Of a DNA stretch of 64,000 nucleotides, positions 25,546-35,365 are shown in pieces. Position 1 is the first letter of the stretch. Each line of letters starts with the position of its first letter. The stretch comes from an uncultured Lysobacteraceae bacterium (GTDB lineage Bacteria; Pseudomonadota; Gammaproteobacteria; Xanthomonadales; Xanthomonadaceae): assembly GCA_936911875.1 (NCBI GenBank), contig CAKZGB010000003.1, positions 1 through 64,000 on the forward strand, in the 5' to 3' direction. Both the position numbers and the translations under genes were made by a program. The notes beneath the pieces were generated by a model. It had not been told where the DNA came from. It made no database searches and was given only the letters and a program-made list of their open reading frames with translations.

Positions 25546-26823
25546 TTAGCCGGCGTCGGCAGCCGGTTGCATTGAATTGTCATAAATCAGATACGGCGGA
25601 GTGCCGTGTTCGACCACCGACTCATCGACCACCACCTTGCGTACGTTTTCCAATGAAGGCAGATCGAACATGGTGTCGAGCAGGATGTTTTCGACAATGG
25701 TGCGCAGACCGCGTGCACCCGTCTTGCGCTTCAGCGCCTTACGGGCGATGGCCGTCAGGGCCTCGGGACGGAACTCCAGCTCGACGTTTTCCATATCGAA
25801 CAGTTTGCGGAACTGTTTGGTGATGGCATTGCGCGGCTCGGTCAGGATCTCGATCAGTGCAGTTTCATCGAGTTCCTCAAGCGTTGCGATCACCGGCAGG
25901 CGGCCAATGAATTCCGGAATCAGACCGAACTTGATCAGATCTTCGGGTTCGACCTGGGACAGAATCTTGCCCGTATCGACCTTGCGTTCGCTCGATTTCA
26001 CTTTGGCGCCGAACCCGATACCGCCGGCCTCGGTGGAACGGGCTTGGATCACCTTTTCCAGACCGGCAAATGCACCACCCACGATAAACAGGATGTTGCG
26101 TGTGTCGACCTGCAGGAACTCCTGCTGCGGATGCTTACGACCGCCTTGCGGCGGCACCGAGGCGACCGTGCCTTCGATCAGTTTGAGCAACGCCTGTTGA
26201 ACGCCCTCACCCGACACATCGCGCGTGATCGACGGATTGTCGGACTTGCGCGAGATCTTGTCGATTTCATCGATATAGACGATGCCGTGCTGTGCTTTCT
26301 CGACATCGTAGTCGCACTTTTGCAGCAACTTTTGAATGATGTTCTCGACATCCTCACCCACATAACCGGCCTCGGTCAGTGTGGTGGCATCGGCCATGGT
26401 GAACGGCACGTTGAGCAGACGGGCCAGCGTTTCGGCCAGCAGCGTCTTGCCCGAACCGGTCGGGCCGACCATCAGGATGTTGGACTTGGACAGTTCGACG
26501 TCATCGTTGCGCTGACGCGATTCGATCCGCTTGTAATGGTTGTACACCGCCACTGCCAGCGTGCGCTTGGCGCGCTGCTGACCGATCACGTACTGATCGA
26601 GCGTTTCGAGAATCTCGCGCGGCTTGGGCAGTTGCGTGCGGGTGGCCGTGGATTTCTCCTCGAGCTCTTCGCTGATGATGTCGTTGCAGAGATCGACACA
26701 CTCATCGCAAATGTAAACACTCGGACCGGCAATGAGTTTGCGGACCTCGTGCTGATTTTTACCGCAGAAGGAGCAGTACAGAACTTTGTTGCTGTCGCCG
26801 CGGGAATTGGTGTCGTCGTTCAT
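25546..26823 (-). CDS. clpX: ATP-dependent Clp protease ATP-binding subunit ClpX
   Basis: This 425-residue AAA+ unfoldase feeds substrates into ClpP. It has the N-terminal C4 zinc-binding domain (C17, C20, C39, C42 in YCSFCGK and [10 protein letters not shown]), Walker [13 protein letters not shown], Walker [12 protein letters not shown], the [20 protein letters not shown] pore and sensor region, and the IGF-type loop [17 protein letters not shown]. The start at 26823 is supported by AGGA 7 nt upstream; the longer ATG at 26850 adds MRRAGSGSN without support. It follows clpP by 82 nt in the usual clpP-clpX order. Confidence 0.96.
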   Translation of the reverse strand: MNDDTNSRGDSNKVLYCSFCGKNQHEVRKLIAGPSVYICDECVDLCNDIISEELEEKSTATRTQLPKPREILETLDQYVIGQQRAKRTLAVAVYNHYKRIESRQRNDDVELSKSNILMVGPTGSGKTLLAETLARLLNVPFTMADATTLTEAGYVGEDVENIIQKLLQKCDYDVEKAQHGIVYIDEIDKISRKSDNPSITRDVSGEGVQQALLKLIEGTVASVPPQGGRKHPQQEFLQVDTRNILFIVGGAFAGLEKVIQARSTEAGGIGFGAKVKSSERKVDTGKILSQVEPEDLIKFGLIPEFIGRLPVIATLEELDETALIEILTEPRNAITKQFRKLFDMENVELEFRPEALTAIARKALKRKTGARGLRTIVENILLDTMFDLPSLENVRKVVVDESVVEHGTPPYLIYDNSMQPAADAG

Positions 26824-26905
26824 GTTGCTTCCTGAACCGGCGCGCCGCACGCGCCGTATAACTTGATACTAGCGAAAATTGGGTACTGCAAGCACATTTG
26901 CGTGC

Positions 26906-27532
26906 TTAACCGGCCTGAATCGAGTCTTCGGGACGGCGTTCGAGCACTTGGTCCACCAGGCCGTAATCACGCGCCGCATCGGCCGACTTGAAGTTATCGC
27001 GCTCGGTATCGTGCGCAATGGTCTCCAGCGACTGACCGGTGTGACGGGCCAGAATCTCATTGAGACGGGTCTTGAGCGACAGGATTTCACGGGCATGAAT
27101 ATCGATGTCCGTAGCCTGACCTTGAAAGCCGCCAAGCGGTTGGTGAATCATGACGCGCGAATTGGGCAGCGAATACCGCTTACCGGCGGCACCCGAGGCC
27201 AACAGCAGCGCGCCCATGCTGGCAGCCTGACCCACACAGATGGTGCTGACGTCGGGCTTGATGTATTGCATGGTGTCGTAGATGCCCAAACCGGCCGTCA
27301 CCAGACCGCCCGGCGAATTGATATACAGGCTGATGTCCTTTTCGGGATTCTCTGCCTCAAGGAACAGCATCTGTGCAATCACGACATTGGCGACATGATC
27401 ATCGATGGGGCCCACCAGAAAAATTACGCGCTCTTTCAGCAGTCGCGAGTAGATGTCGTACGAGCGTTCACCGCGGGCGGTTTGTTCCACCACCATCGGG
27501 ATCAGGTTCAGAGCGTGAGGTGCATTTTCCAT
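26906..27532 (-). CDS. clpP: ATP-dependent Clp protease proteolytic subunit ClpP
   Basis: This 208-residue serine protease forms the tetradecameric barrel used by ClpX and ClpA. The catalytic triad is S105 ([12 protein letters not shown]), H130 ([11 protein letters not shown]) and D179 (TERDNF). The processed N terminus would fall near [20 protein letters not shown], as in E. coli. The ATG at 27532 gives the normal length; an upstream in-frame ATG at 27592 adds 20 residues not seen in the family and overlaps the tig terminator. It is encoded between tig and clpX. Confidence 0.95.
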   Translation of the reverse strand: MENAPHALNLIPMVVEQTARGERSYDIYSRLLKERVIFLVGPIDDHVANVVIAQMLFLEAENPEKDISLYINSPGGLVTAGLGIYDTMQYIKPDVSTICVGQAASMGALLLASGAAGKRYSLPNSRVMIHQPLGGFQGQATDIDIHAREILSLKTRLNEILARHTGQSLETIAHDTERDNFKSADAARDYGLVDQVLERRPEDSIQAG

Positions 27533-27595
27533 TACGAAGGCCTGGTTCGGTTTCAATGTTTCTAATCTGGGGATAGACGTGGCAAAAAGCAAGCA

Positions 27596-27630
27596 AAAAC
27601 GCCGGCCCCGAATGACGGAACCGGCGTTAT
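27596..27630 (-). terminator. Terminator/attenuator between tig and clpP
   Basis: On the minus strand AACGCCGG/CCGGCGTT arms close a loop and are followed by TTTTTGC, just after the tig stop. clpP is therefore probably expressed partly from its own promoter. Confidence 0.8.
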
Positions 27631-27649
27631 TTAGTGCTCTACCCGGGGT

Positions 27650-28945
27650 TTATTCAGGGCGGATGGCGTCAGCAAAGTCCAGCGCCACCTCGTTCTGGCG
27701 AGCCTGACCGGCAATCCAGTCAAATACTTGCTCTTCCATCACGCGGTTTTGCACGGATTCAAACAGGTTGCGATCCTGACGGTACAGGTTGATCACTTGC
27801 TGCGGATCTTCGTACGTCGACGCGATCAGGTTGATGGTTTCGTTGACGCGGGCCGGATCCAGGCGCAGGTCGTTCTTGCGGGCGATTTCGCCGACGACCA
27901 GGCCAACCAGCACGCGCTTGCGGGCGGTGTCCAGAAAACCCAGGTGGGTGTCCTGGTCCAGCGGATATTGCTGACCTTGCTGGCGTGCTTGCTCAGCCAC
28001 TTGCGCGACCATGGCACGAGCTTCCTGCTCGACCAGACGCGGCGGCATTTCGGCCGATTCGTACTTGGCGATGAGTTGCTCGCCAACCGAACGGCGCAGA
28101 CGCTGCATCAGTGCACCCTTGAGCTCACGCTCCAGATTGCTGCGGATTTCAGTGCGGAACTGATCGGCATCGCCGCTGGCCACACCGAAGCTACGGATGA
28201 AGGCAGCATCAACTTCCGGCATGACCGGCTCGCTGACTTCCTTAACATCGACATGGATATCGACGGACTTGCCGGCGAACGATTCGACGCGCCAGTCGGC
28301 CGGGAATTCAACGGTGATGGTCTTTTGCTCACCGACCTTCATGCCCTTGAAGCCTTCTTCGAGCTGCGGCAGCACCACACCGGAACCGATGGCGGTGGCA
28401 TTGCGTTCGACGCCTTCGGGCGGGACGCGTTCGCCATCGACCGTGCTGTACGATTCGAAACCGATCAGATCGCCGTCTTGAGCGCCACGCTCAACCGGAT
28501 TCCAGGTACGGCGTTGCAGCTGCAGATTGCTGATCATGTTGTCGATGTCGGCATCTTTGATTTCAGCGGTGTGACGCGTCACATCGAGCGTGGACACATC
28601 GAGATCACCGAAGTCAGGCATCAGTTCGACATGAGCAACGTATTGCAGGTCATTGCCTTCGACCGGTTCAACGCTCGGGTTGCCGGCCAGACGGAAATCG
28701 TTGTCACGGATGGCGCCGCCCAGACCCTCACGCAGAAGGCCGTCGATGGCTTCGCCGCGGACCTGATCGCCGAAGCGCTTTTGGATGACGCTGGCAGGCA
28801 CCTTACCCGGACGGAAGCCCTTGATGTTGGCGTTGCGCTGCAGATCCTTGAGACGGGTATCGACCAGCGAATTGAGACGGTCAGCCGGCAGATCGAGGAT
28901 CAGCTTGCGACCGAGATTACCTTGCGATTCAACTGAGACTTGCAT
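27650..28945 (-). CDS. tig: Trigger factor (ribosome-associated chaperone)
   Basis: This 431-residue chaperone binds nascent chains at the ribosome exit. The N-terminal ribosome-binding domain includes the signature GFRPGKVPASVIQKRFG (about residues 43-60). The central FKBP-like rotamase domain spans about 150-245 (AQDGDLIGFESYSTVDGE; FKGMKVGEQKTITVEFP), and the helical C-terminal domain forms the arms. Length matches the family. The ATG at 28945 has GGAG 8 nt upstream; the open frame continues upstream into tRNA-Leu, so longer starts are excluded. It heads the clpP-clpX part of the cluster. Confidence 0.96.
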   Translation of the reverse strand: MQVSVESQGNLGRKLILDLPADRLNSLVDTRLKDLQRNANIKGFRPGKVPASVIQKRFGDQVRGEAIDGLLREGLGGAIRDNDFRLAGNPSVEPVEGNDLQYVAHVELMPDFGDLDVSTLDVTRHTAEIKDADIDNMISNLQLQRRTWNPVERGAQDGDLIGFESYSTVDGERVPPEGVERNATAIGSGVVLPQLEEGFKGMKVGEQKTITVEFPADWRVESFAGKSVDIHVDVKEVSEPVMPEVDAAFIRSFGVASGDADQFRTEIRSNLERELKGALMQRLRRSVGEQLIAKYESAEMPPRLVEQEARAMVAQVAEQARQQGQQYPLDQDTHLGFLDTARKRVLVGLVVGEIARKNDLRLDPARVNETINLIASTYEDPQQVINLYRQDRNLFESVQNRVMEEQVFDWIAGQARQNEVALDFADAIRPE

Positions 28946-28999
28946 GTAGTGCTCCGTAAACCCGCTACCGTTTTGATCGGCACCGGGGTGAATGAAAAC

Positions 29000-29084
29000 T
29001 GGTGCGAATGGAGGGACTCGAACCCACACGTCTTGCGACACTGGTACCTAAAACCAGGGCGTCTACCAATTCCGCCACATTCGC
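29000..29084 (-). tRNA. tRNA-Leu (anticodon TAG)
   Basis: An 85-nt class II tRNA with GCGAATG/CATTCGC acceptor arms, a long variable arm (TGTCGCAAGACG), the anticodon loop TTTAGGT giving TAG and an encoded CCA. It lies 54 nt upstream of tig. Confidence 0.97.
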
Positions 29085-29168
29085 TTTTTGTGAACCCGAC
29101 ATTTTGCCACAGTTGGGCCAAAGCGACCAGAACTGCAGGCTATTTTCAGGCGTTTTCCTGAGCTACCG

Positions 29169-29199
29169 ACAAAAAAAAGCCCGGCGTTTGCCGGGCTCA
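29169..29199 (-). terminator. Terminator after tRNA-Lys
   Basis: A GCCCGGC/GCCGGGC stem is followed on the minus strand by eight T. It closes the four-tRNA transcript before tRNA-Leu, which must have its own promoter or rely on read-through. The rest of 29085-29224 shows nothing else recognisable. Confidence 0.9.
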
Positions 29200-29224
29200 G
29201 TGTTATACACACAACAGGAGAATT

Positions 29225-29300
<76 letters not shown>

Positions 29301-29355
29301 ATATTTGAAATTGTAACAAATGTTGCGGTGTTTTGCATCATTTGCGCAAAAAAAA

Positions 29356-29433
29356 TGGGGTGGCTGAGGGGACTCGAACCCCCGACCTCCGGAATCACAA
29401 TCCGGAGCTCTAACCAACTGAGCTACAGCCACC
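29356..29433 (-). tRNA. tRNA-His (anticodon GTG)
   Basis: A 78-nt cloverleaf including the extra 5' G(-1) typical of tRNA-His; anticodon loop TTGTGAT giving GTG; acceptor GTGGCTG/CAGCCAC; encoded CCA. Confidence 0.97.
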
Positions 29434-29454
29434 ATTGGAACACTTTTAATCGAG

Positions 29455-29531
<77 letters not shown>

Positions 29532-29543
29532 CTGGAGTAAAAA

Positions 29544-29620
<77 letters not shown>

Positions 29621-29660
29621 CCGGCTCTTTCATGGCACGCCGTGCCTCGAAAGGTTGACC

Positions 29661-29689
29661 ATTATGACGGGGCCCGCACAGGCTGTCAA
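29661..29689 (-). promoter_or_regulatory. Sigma-70 promoter of the tRNA Pro-Arg-His-Lys operon
   Basis: Read on the minus strand, a perfect TTGACA (29684-29689) is followed after exactly 17 nt by CATAAT (29661-29666). It lies about 40 nt upstream of tRNA-Pro. Confidence 0.88.
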
Positions 29690-29700
29690 TAACGCCGACT

Positions 29701-30711
29701 TTACACCAGACGCTTAGCAATTGCGCCTGCAAAGGACTGCGTCGTACCGGTGCCGCCCAGATCCGGAGTCAGGTTGTCCTTGGCCTCGAGCGTTTGCACG
29801 ATGGCATCACGCAGGGACGTGGCGCGATCGGGCATGCCCAGGTGGTCTAGCATTTGTGCCGCTGCGAGCAGCAGCGCACAGGGGTTGGCAATACCCTTGC
29901 CGGCGATGTCCGGAGCGGAGCCGTGAACGGCTTCGAAGATCGCGGTTTCATCACCGATGTTGGCACCCGGTGCCAGACCCAGACCGCCGACCAGGCCGGC
30001 GCACAGATCGGACAGGATGTCGCCGAACAGGTTGGTGGTCACGATCACATCGAACTGTTCCGGACGTATCACCAGCTGCATGCAGGTGTTGTCCACGATC
30101 ATTTCGTTGCATTCGATTTCCGGATAGCCGGCAGCAACTTCGCGTGCGGTTTTCAGGAACAGACCCGACGTCGACTTGAGGATGTTGGCCTTGTGCACGA
30201 TGGTCACTTTCTTGCGACCGGTGCGCTTGGCCAGTTCGAACGCATAACGCACGACGCGCTCGGCGCCCTTATGGGTGACGCGCGAAGTCGAGGTTGCGAT
30301 CTCGCCATCTTCGGAGACCGTTTGGCCATCGCCAATGTACAAGCCCTCGGTGTTTTCGCGGATGGTGATCAGATCGACACCCGACGGGAAACGCGACTTG
30401 GTATTGGGGAAGGACTTGGCCGGACGCACGTTGGCATACAAGTCGAACTTTTTACGCAGGGTGACGTTGATCGAGGTGAAGCCCTCACCGACCGGCGTGG
30501 TCAGCGGCGACTTGAGTGCGATCTTGTTGCGGGCGATCGAATCCAAGGTGGATTGCGGAATCAGCTCGCCGGACGATTCGAGAGCGGCCAGACCGGCATC
30601 GACAAATTCGTACTGCAGACCCAGATTCATGGTGTCCAGCACCTTGAGTGTCGCGTCCATGATTTCGGGGCCGATGCCATCGCCGCGGATGACGGAAATC
30701 GTCTGGGTCAT
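29701..30711 (-). CDS. NAD-dependent isocitrate dehydrogenase (IDH/IMDH family)
   Basis: This 336-residue enzyme is a beta-decarboxylating dehydrogenase of the short, NAD-type isocitrate dehydrogenase subfamily, found in Xanthomonadales and related to the mitochondrial enzyme. It converts isocitrate to 2-oxoglutarate. Supporting motifs are [19 protein letters not shown], the substrate loop [36 protein letters not shown], the metal-binding [17 protein letters not shown], and [18 protein letters not shown] near the cofactor pocket. 3-Isopropylmalate or homoisocitrate dehydrogenase are close relatives; the SxxN pattern in [10 protein letters not shown] favours isocitrate. It is preceded by a 64-nt gap from the AhpD-like gene. 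Confidence 0.85.
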   Translation of the reverse strand: MTQTISVIRGDGIGPEIMDATLKVLDTMNLGLQYEFVDAGLAALESSGELIPQSTLDSIARNKIALKSPLTTPVGEGFTSINVTLRKKFDLYANVRPAKSFPNTKSRFPSGVDLITIRENTEGLYIGDGQTVSEDGEIATSTSRVTHKGAERVVRYAFELAKRTGRKKVTIVHKANILKSTSGLFLKTAREVAAGYPEIECNEMIVDNTCMQLVIRPEQFDVIVTTNLFGDILSDLCAGLVGGLGLAPGANIGDETAIFEAVHGSAPDIAGKGIANPCALLLAAAQMLDHLGMPDRATSLRDAIVQTLEAKDNLTPDLGGTGTTQSFAGAIAKRLV

Positions 30712-30775
30712 TGTCGTTCCTGAATCTGAAAAGTTAGCCGAATATTATGCCACGAATCCGCTGAAAGCCGCCTGA

Positions 30776-31171
30776 TTAGGCGGTTTCGCCCTCGAGCTGA
30801 TCGAGGAAATCGACGGCACGGCGCAGATGCGGAATCACGATGGAGCCACCGACGACCAGACCGACCGAAAACACTTCGAACATTTCGTCACGGCTCACGC
30901 CGGCCTCTTTGCACTGAGCCACGTGATAACTGATGCAGTCATCGCAACGCAGAACCATGGAGGCGGCCAGGCCGAGCATTTCCTTGGTTTTTACATCGAG
31001 CGCGCCGGCCTGATAGGTCTGCGTATCCAGCGCAAAAAAGCGTCGCACCACCTGATTGGGTTCAGCCAGGATGCGCTCATTCATGCGCTGACGGAATTGG
31101 GTGAATTCGGCAATGCGGTCCGAAGTGTCGGCCGGCGCTGCGCCTTCCGCGTGATCGGAACAGGGTTTCAT
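30776..31171 (-). CDS. Carboxymuconolactone decarboxylase/AhpD-like protein
   Basis: This 131-residue protein has the AhpD/CMD fold with the redox motif CxxCxxxH (C76, C79, H83 in VLRCDDCISYHV), typical of AhpD-like peroxidase or disulfide-exchange proteins rather than true decarboxylases. The C-terminal part, GVSRDEMFEVFSVGLVVGGS, is the family's second helix pair. The ATG overlaps the glutaredoxin stop by 4 nt, so the two are translationally coupled and probably cooperate in thiol redox chemistry. The partner peroxidase is not in this window. Confidence 0.85.
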   Translation of the reverse strand: MKPCSDHAEGAAPADTSDRIAEFTQFRQRMNERILAEPNQVVRRFFALDTQTYQAGALDVKTKEMLGLAASMVLRCDDCISYHVAQCKEAGVSRDEMFEVFSVGLVVGGSIVIPHLRRAVDFLDQLEGETA

Positions 31172-31446
31172 TGCGTCTCACCGTTCAGCAGCGGCATCAG
31201 CTCACCCGCGCGATGCAGGGCCATCATGTCATCGTAGCCACCGACGTGACGTTCGCCGATAAAGATCTGCGGGACCGACGTGCGCTTGGTGATTTCGACC
31301 ATGTGCTCGCGCTCGGCAGGATCCTGATCCACGCGGATTTCGCGGCCGATTTCATAGCCTTGCGACTTCAGAAAGGTCTTGGCCATGTTGCAATAAGGGC
31401 ACACAGCAGTGGTGTACATACGGATTTCGGGCTTGGCGTTACTCAT
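31168..31446 (-). CDS. grxC: Glutaredoxin 3
   Basis: This 92-residue dithiol glutaredoxin reduces disulfides and ribonucleotide reductase using glutathione. The active site is C16-P-Y-C19 (MYTTAVCPYCNMAKTFL), followed by the cis-proline segment RTSVPQIFIGERHVGGYDD that binds glutathione. The start at 31446 gives a normal-length protein; a longer frame beginning at 31506 adds unrelated residues. It is the first gene of the pair with the AhpD-like gene and is divergent from the BepA-like protease. Confidence 0.93.
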   Translation of the reverse strand: MSNAKPEIRMYTTAVCPYCNMAKTFLKSQGYEIGREIRVDQDPAEREHMVEITKRTSVPQIFIGERHVGGYDDMMALHRAGELMPLLNGETQ

Positions 31447-31532
31447 GACGGTTACCTGCGGTTTGAACTTACCTACCCGAAGTATGGTCGAATTATCTGA
31501 TCTCAATAAATTATTGGCGGATTTACGTCTCA

Positions 31533-33200
31533 GTGTTGCGACAGACTGTTCTAGTTTTAGCCCTTACTCTGGCCACCGGCGCGGCAACCGCGCAGACATG
31601 GTCGGTCGAGGACCGCAAGCTGCCGGAGATGGGTTCCTCGGCGGCTCAACTGCTGACGCCCGCCAAACGTGCCGAATACGGCAGCATGATGCTGGCGCAA
31701 ATGCGCCACTACAACCTCGTGCTCGATGACCCCATGCTGGACCGCTGGCTAGCGGGCACGGGTTCGAACCTGGGCCGGCACAGTGCCCGCCCGGCGGATT
31801 CCTTCCGTTTCTTTATGTTGCGCGATCGGCAGATCAACGCCTTCGCGACGCTGGGTGGCTACATCGGCGTCAATGCGGGTCTGGTGCTCGCCGCTCAAAA
31901 TGAAGACGAAGTGGCCTCGGTACTCGGACACGAAATTGCCCACGTCACGCAAGACCATGTGTTGCGCTCGGTGGAACGTTCGCAACGCGATCAGTTGCCG
32001 ATGTTACTGGCAATGCTCGGTGCGATTGCGGCGGCGCAGGCCGGCGGTAACAGCTCGGGCAATGCCGCCATGGCCATCATGACGGGTGCAATGGGCTTGG
32101 CGCAGCAGCGGGAGATCAACTACACCCGTTCCGGCGAGCAGGAGGCCGATCGCATCGGCATGCAAACGCTGATTCGCAGCGGCTATAACGCCAATGCAAT
32201 GGCAGAGTTCTTTACGACGCTGCAAAACCGCATGCGCGCCAATAATGCGAACTATTACGGTGAGGATCCGCCGGAGTATCTGATGACGCACCCGGTCACG
32301 ACGAATCGGATTTCCGATGCGCGTGCGCTAGCACAGCAGTACGCGGCAGATCCTTCCAAGTTGAAAGCCGGCGCCCCGATCACTGGCGGCATTGGCAATT
32401 CCAATTCGCTGCTGCCCAGCAGTTTGCAGGTGAGCAGCTCGGCATTGGCTGCAGCGACTGCAGCCGCCAATGTCAGCACGGGATCGCGCGGTGGCGACTT
32501 TGCCTTCGCCAAGGAACGTTTACGCGTTCTGAGCGAGGAGCAGCCCGGCAGTTCGCTGCGCGAGTACCAGGCCATTGAAAAGCGTGGCGCACTGACCGAT
32601 GCACAGCGTTATGGCAAGGCCGTTGCACTGATGCGGGCGCAAGGTAGCGCCAACCTGGCGCAGAGCATGGAGCTGCTGCGCGGACTCAAAGACAATAAGA
32701 CCGGCAAGCTGTGGATTCGCATGAGCGAGGCCGAGAGTCTGAGCCGCACGGGACAAGCCGGTGCCGCCGATGCGATATACGAGCAGTTGCTGCGCGAATA
32801 TCCGAATGATCGGGCCGTAAGTCTGACCTTTGCCGACTCGCTGACCAATCGTCAGAACAAGTCATCGGCGCAGCGGGCGCTGCAAGTGCTGCGCCCCCTC
32901 GAAGACAAACTGCCCGATGATCCGATGTACTGGCTGAGTCTGGCCCGAGCCTCGCAGGCGGCGGGGGATGAGGTGCGTGCCGGTCTGGCCTTCGCAGAAA
33001 ATGCCTATGTGCGGGGTCTGACCGAACAGTCGCTGGTGCAGTACGAGACAATCAAGCGGCGGCCGGATCTGGATTACTATGCCCGCGCCCGAGCCGATGC
33101 CCGCATCGCCGAAATCAAGCCGATGGTGCTGGAACTGCGCCGTCAGGGCCTTGAGGATCCGGATCTGCACGGACGCAAGCAAGACCCGGACGGATTCTGA
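31533..33200 (+). CDS. Periplasmic M48 metalloprotease with TPR region, BepA-like
   Basis: This 555-residue secreted protein has a signal peptide (LVLALTLATGAATAQ) and an M48 peptidase domain with zinc motif H133-E-I-A-H137 (VLGHEIAHVTQDH) and a downstream third ligand in TRSGEQEADRIGM. The C-terminal half (about 310-540) is helical, with TPR-like repeats. This is the layout of BepA, which degrades or assists misassembled LptD and BAM substrates at the outer membrane. The frame begins with GTG at 31533 (a TTG is next); no ATG fits the signal peptide, so the GTG start is accepted. It is divergent from grxC and upstream of phoB. Confidence 0.88.
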   Translation: MLRQTVLVLALTLATGAATAQTWSVEDRKLPEMGSSAAQLLTPAKRAEYGSMMLAQMRHYNLVLDDPMLDRWLAGTGSNLGRHSARPADSFRFFMLRDRQINAFATLGGYIGVNAGLVLAAQNEDEVASVLGHEIAHVTQDHVLRSVERSQRDQLPMLLAMLGAIAAAQAGGNSSGNAAMAIMTGAMGLAQQREINYTRSGEQEADRIGMQTLIRSGYNANAMAEFFTTLQNRMRANNANYYGEDPPEYLMTHPVTTNRISDARALAQQYAADPSKLKAGAPITGGIGNSNSLLPSSLQVSSSALAAATAAANVSTGSRGGDFAFAKERLRVLSEEQPGSSLREYQAIEKRGALTDAQRYGKAVALMRAQGSANLAQSMELLRGLKDNKTGKLWIRMSEAESLSRTGQAGAADAIYEQLLREYPNDRAVSLTFADSLTNRQNKSSAQRALQVLRPLEDKLPDDPMYWLSLARASQAAGDEVRAGLAFAENAYVRGLTEQSLVQYETIKRRPDLDYYARARADARIAEIKPMVLELRRQGLEDPDLHGRKQDPDGF

Positions 33201-33225
33201 ACCGGCTTCCATACGCTGAACGGCG

Positions 33226-33262
33226 TTGTCATACGCCTGTCACGAAACTGTAGTCTTATACT
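33226..33262 (+). promoter_or_regulatory. Pho box and promoter of phoB
   Basis: Two 11-nt direct repeats, TTGTCATACGC (33226-33236) and CTGTCACGAAA (33237-33247), match the PhoB-box consensus (CTGTCAT then four A/T-rich positions, repeated); a third, weaker repeat starts CTGTAG. The -10 hexamer TATACT (33257-33262) follows 9 nt after the second repeat, exactly as in PhoB-activated promoters where the box replaces the -35 element. This indicates autoregulation of phoBR. Confidence 0.88.
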
Positions 33263-33289
33263 GGCACCTAGACTTGCCGGTATCGACCT

Positions 33290-33985
33290 GTGCAGAAACG
33301 CATTCTGATTGTTGAAGACGAGGCCGCCATCCGTGACATGGTGGCCTTTGCTGTTCGTAAAGGAGAGTACGAACCGGTGCTCGCTGCCGATGCCCGCGAG
33401 GCCCAAGCGGCCGTCGCTGACCGTGTTCCCGACCTGATCCTGCTCGACTGGATGCTGCCCGGCACCAGCGGCATTGAGCTGGCGCGCCGTTGGCGCAAGG
33501 ACCAGATCACCCGTGATGTCCCGATCATCATGCTCACGGCCCGCGGCGAAGAAAATGACCGCGTGAACGGTCTCGAAGCCGGTGTCGACGATTACGTGGT
33601 GAAGCCCTTCTCGGCCCGCGAATTGCTGGCCCGTATTCGTGCCGTGTTGCGTCGCAGCCGTGATGACGAACCCGATGGCAGTGTCGAAGTTGGCCGTCTG
33701 CGCATCGACGGTGCGGGTCACCGCGTCTATGTCGGCGATCAGCAACTGCAAATCGGCCCCACGGAGTATCGCCTGCTGCACTTTTTTATGACGCATGCAG
33801 AGCGTGTGTACTCGCGCTCGCAACTGCTCGATCACATCTGGGGCGGCAACGTCTATGTCGAAGAGCGTACGGTCGACGTCCATATTCGCCGCCTGCGGAA
33901 AACGCTGACGCCGTTCGGCGCTGAAGACATGATCCAGACTGTTCGCGGCGCCGGCTACCGATTCTCCGCATCGCCCATCGGGTAA
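33290..33985 (+). CDS. phoB: Phosphate regulon response regulator PhoB
   Basis: This 231-residue OmpR-family regulator has a receiver domain with D53 as phospho-acceptor (LLDWMLPGTSGIELARRWR), GVDDYVVKPFSARELLARIR around the conserved lysine, and a C-terminal winged helix (QLQIGPTEYRLLHFFMTHAE, ERTVDVHIRRLRKTL) that binds Pho boxes. The start codon is GTG (VQKRILIVEDE, read as Met). A Pho box with -10 element lies directly upstream. phoR follows after 15 nt, and ppk1 and ppx lie downstream. Confidence 0.95.
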   Translation: MQKRILIVEDEAAIRDMVAFAVRKGEYEPVLAADAREAQAAVADRVPDLILLDWMLPGTSGIELARRWRKDQITRDVPIIMLTARGEENDRVNGLEAGVDDYVVKPFSARELLARIRAVLRRSRDDEPDGSVEVGRLRIDGAGHRVYVGDQQLQIGPTEYRLLHFFMTHAERVYSRSQLLDHIWGGNVYVEERTVDVHIRRLRKTLTPFGAEDMIQTVRGAGYRFSASPIG

Positions 33986-34000
33986 AACGAGTCCTAGTTC

Positions 34001-35365
34001 ATGCCCATCCGTCTGCGCCTGGCCTGGAACCGCACGCTACTCGAGCTGACTTTGCTGGTGGTGGTCGCAACGGGCGTGGGCTATGTGATTGGCTATCCGT
34101 GGCAAGCACTGTCGGCCTCCTTGCTGGGCGTGATCCTGTGGCACTACTGGCGCCTGCGTGCACTGCTCACGCGCTTGAGTGCCCGTCGTCGTGTGCCGCC
34201 CAAAGTGCGCGAAGGCATCTGGCATGAACTCGACCGCATGCTGTATCGCGGTCAATCGGAAACGCGTCACGGCAAAAAGCGCCTGGTGCAAATGCTGCGC
34301 GCATACCGTGCCACCGGTGCCGCCCTGCCCGATGCTCTTTTAATTGTCGATCGCAAGACGCAACAGCTGATCTGGTTCAACCAGGCGGCGCAACCGCTGC
34401 TGGGTTTGCGTTATCCCGAAGACATCGATCACAACGTGACGACCTCACTGCCTTCGCTGCCATTGCGGCAGATGCTTGACGAAGGCGCGGACACCGATCC
34501 GCGCGAAGTGCGTTCGCCGGTCAATGACGACATGAGTTTGAGCATCCGTCTGATCCCCTATTCCAAGGATCTGTGGATGCTGGTGGCGCGCGATGTCAGC
34601 CGCCTGGTCCGTCTCGAAGAAATGCGCCGCGATTTTGTCGCCAACGTCTCACACGAGTTGCGCACGCCACTGACCGTAATTCACGGTTATCTGGACATGC
34701 TGGATGCCGAGGACTATCCCGATCTCGCACCGGTGCTGGCCGAGATGAGCCGCCAGTCGGATCGGATGAGCAACTTGGTTGAGGACTTGCTGACCTTGTC
34801 GCGCCTCGAGGCACAGGGCATCACGATTGAACGCAATCGCGTCGACATGCTTGGCATGCTTGAAACGCTGCGTGCCGATGCCGAGGGCCTGAGCCAAGGT
34901 CGACACACGATTCTGGTCGAAGGCCTGACCAACGTCGATGTGCTCGGCTCGGCACAGGAATTGCATTCGGCATTTTCGAATCTGGTCAGCAACGCGATTC
35001 GCTACACGCCGACTGATGGCCGCATCATTGTGCGGTGGTATCGCACCGGCGACGGCGGCGCAGTCCTGAGCGTAGCCGATACCGGCTTTGGTATTCCCGC
35101 CAGCCATCTGCCGCGTCTGACCGAACGGTTCTACCGTGTTTCCAATTCGCGCTCGCGCACCAGCGGTGGTACCGGCCTCGGTCTGGCCATCGCCAAGCAC
35201 ATTCTGAATCTGCACGATGCGCATCTGGAGATCAGCTCCGAGGTCGGCCTCGGGAGTACGTTCTCCTGCATCTTCGGTCCCTCGTCGGTACTGGATTCAG
35301 CACCACAAGTCGCTGATCGCAACCCCATGGCCGACACGGCCGTCGCTGCTAACGGATCCTCATGA
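34001..35365 (+). CDS. phoR: Phosphate regulon sensor histidine kinase PhoR
   Basis: This 454-residue kinase has two short N-terminal membrane helices (about 14-48) with almost no periplasmic loop, a charged linker, a PAS domain (about 105-200, ALLIVDRKTQQLIWFNQAA), HisKA with H218 (FVANVSHELRTPLTVIHGYL) and a HATPase domain (NLVSNAIRYTPTDG, DTGFGIP, GGTGLGLAIAKHI). The absence of a sensory periplasmic domain is typical of PhoR, which senses phosphate through the Pst transporter and PhoU, neither of which is encoded here. Its stop overlaps the ppk1 start by 4 nt. Confidence 0.95.
   Translation: MPIRLRLAWNRTLLELTLLVVVATGVGYVIGYPWQALSASLLGVILWHYWRLRALLTRLSARRRVPPKVREGIWHELDRMLYRGQSETRHGKKRLVQMLRAYRATGAALPDALLIVDRKTQQLIWFNQAAQPLLGLRYPEDIDHNVTTSLPSLPLRQMLDEGADTDPREVRSPVNDDMSLSIRLIPYSKDLWMLVARDVSRLVRLEEMRRDFVANVSHELRTPLTVIHGYLDMLDAEDYPDLAPVLAEMSRQSDRMSNLVEDLLTLSRLEAQGITIERNRVDMLGMLETLRADAEGLSQGRHTILVEGLTNVDVLGSAQELHSAFSNLVSNAIRYTPTDGRIIVRWYRTGDGGAVLSVADTGFGIPASHLPRLTERFYRVSNSRSRTSGGTGLGLAIAKHILNLHDAHLEISSEVGLGSTFSCIFGPSSVLDSAPQVADRNPMADTAVAANGSS

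Noticed and set aside
27728..28936. A 402-codon plus-strand open frame antisense to tig
   Set aside because: Shadow of the trigger-factor gene; the real protein on the other strand is unmistakable.
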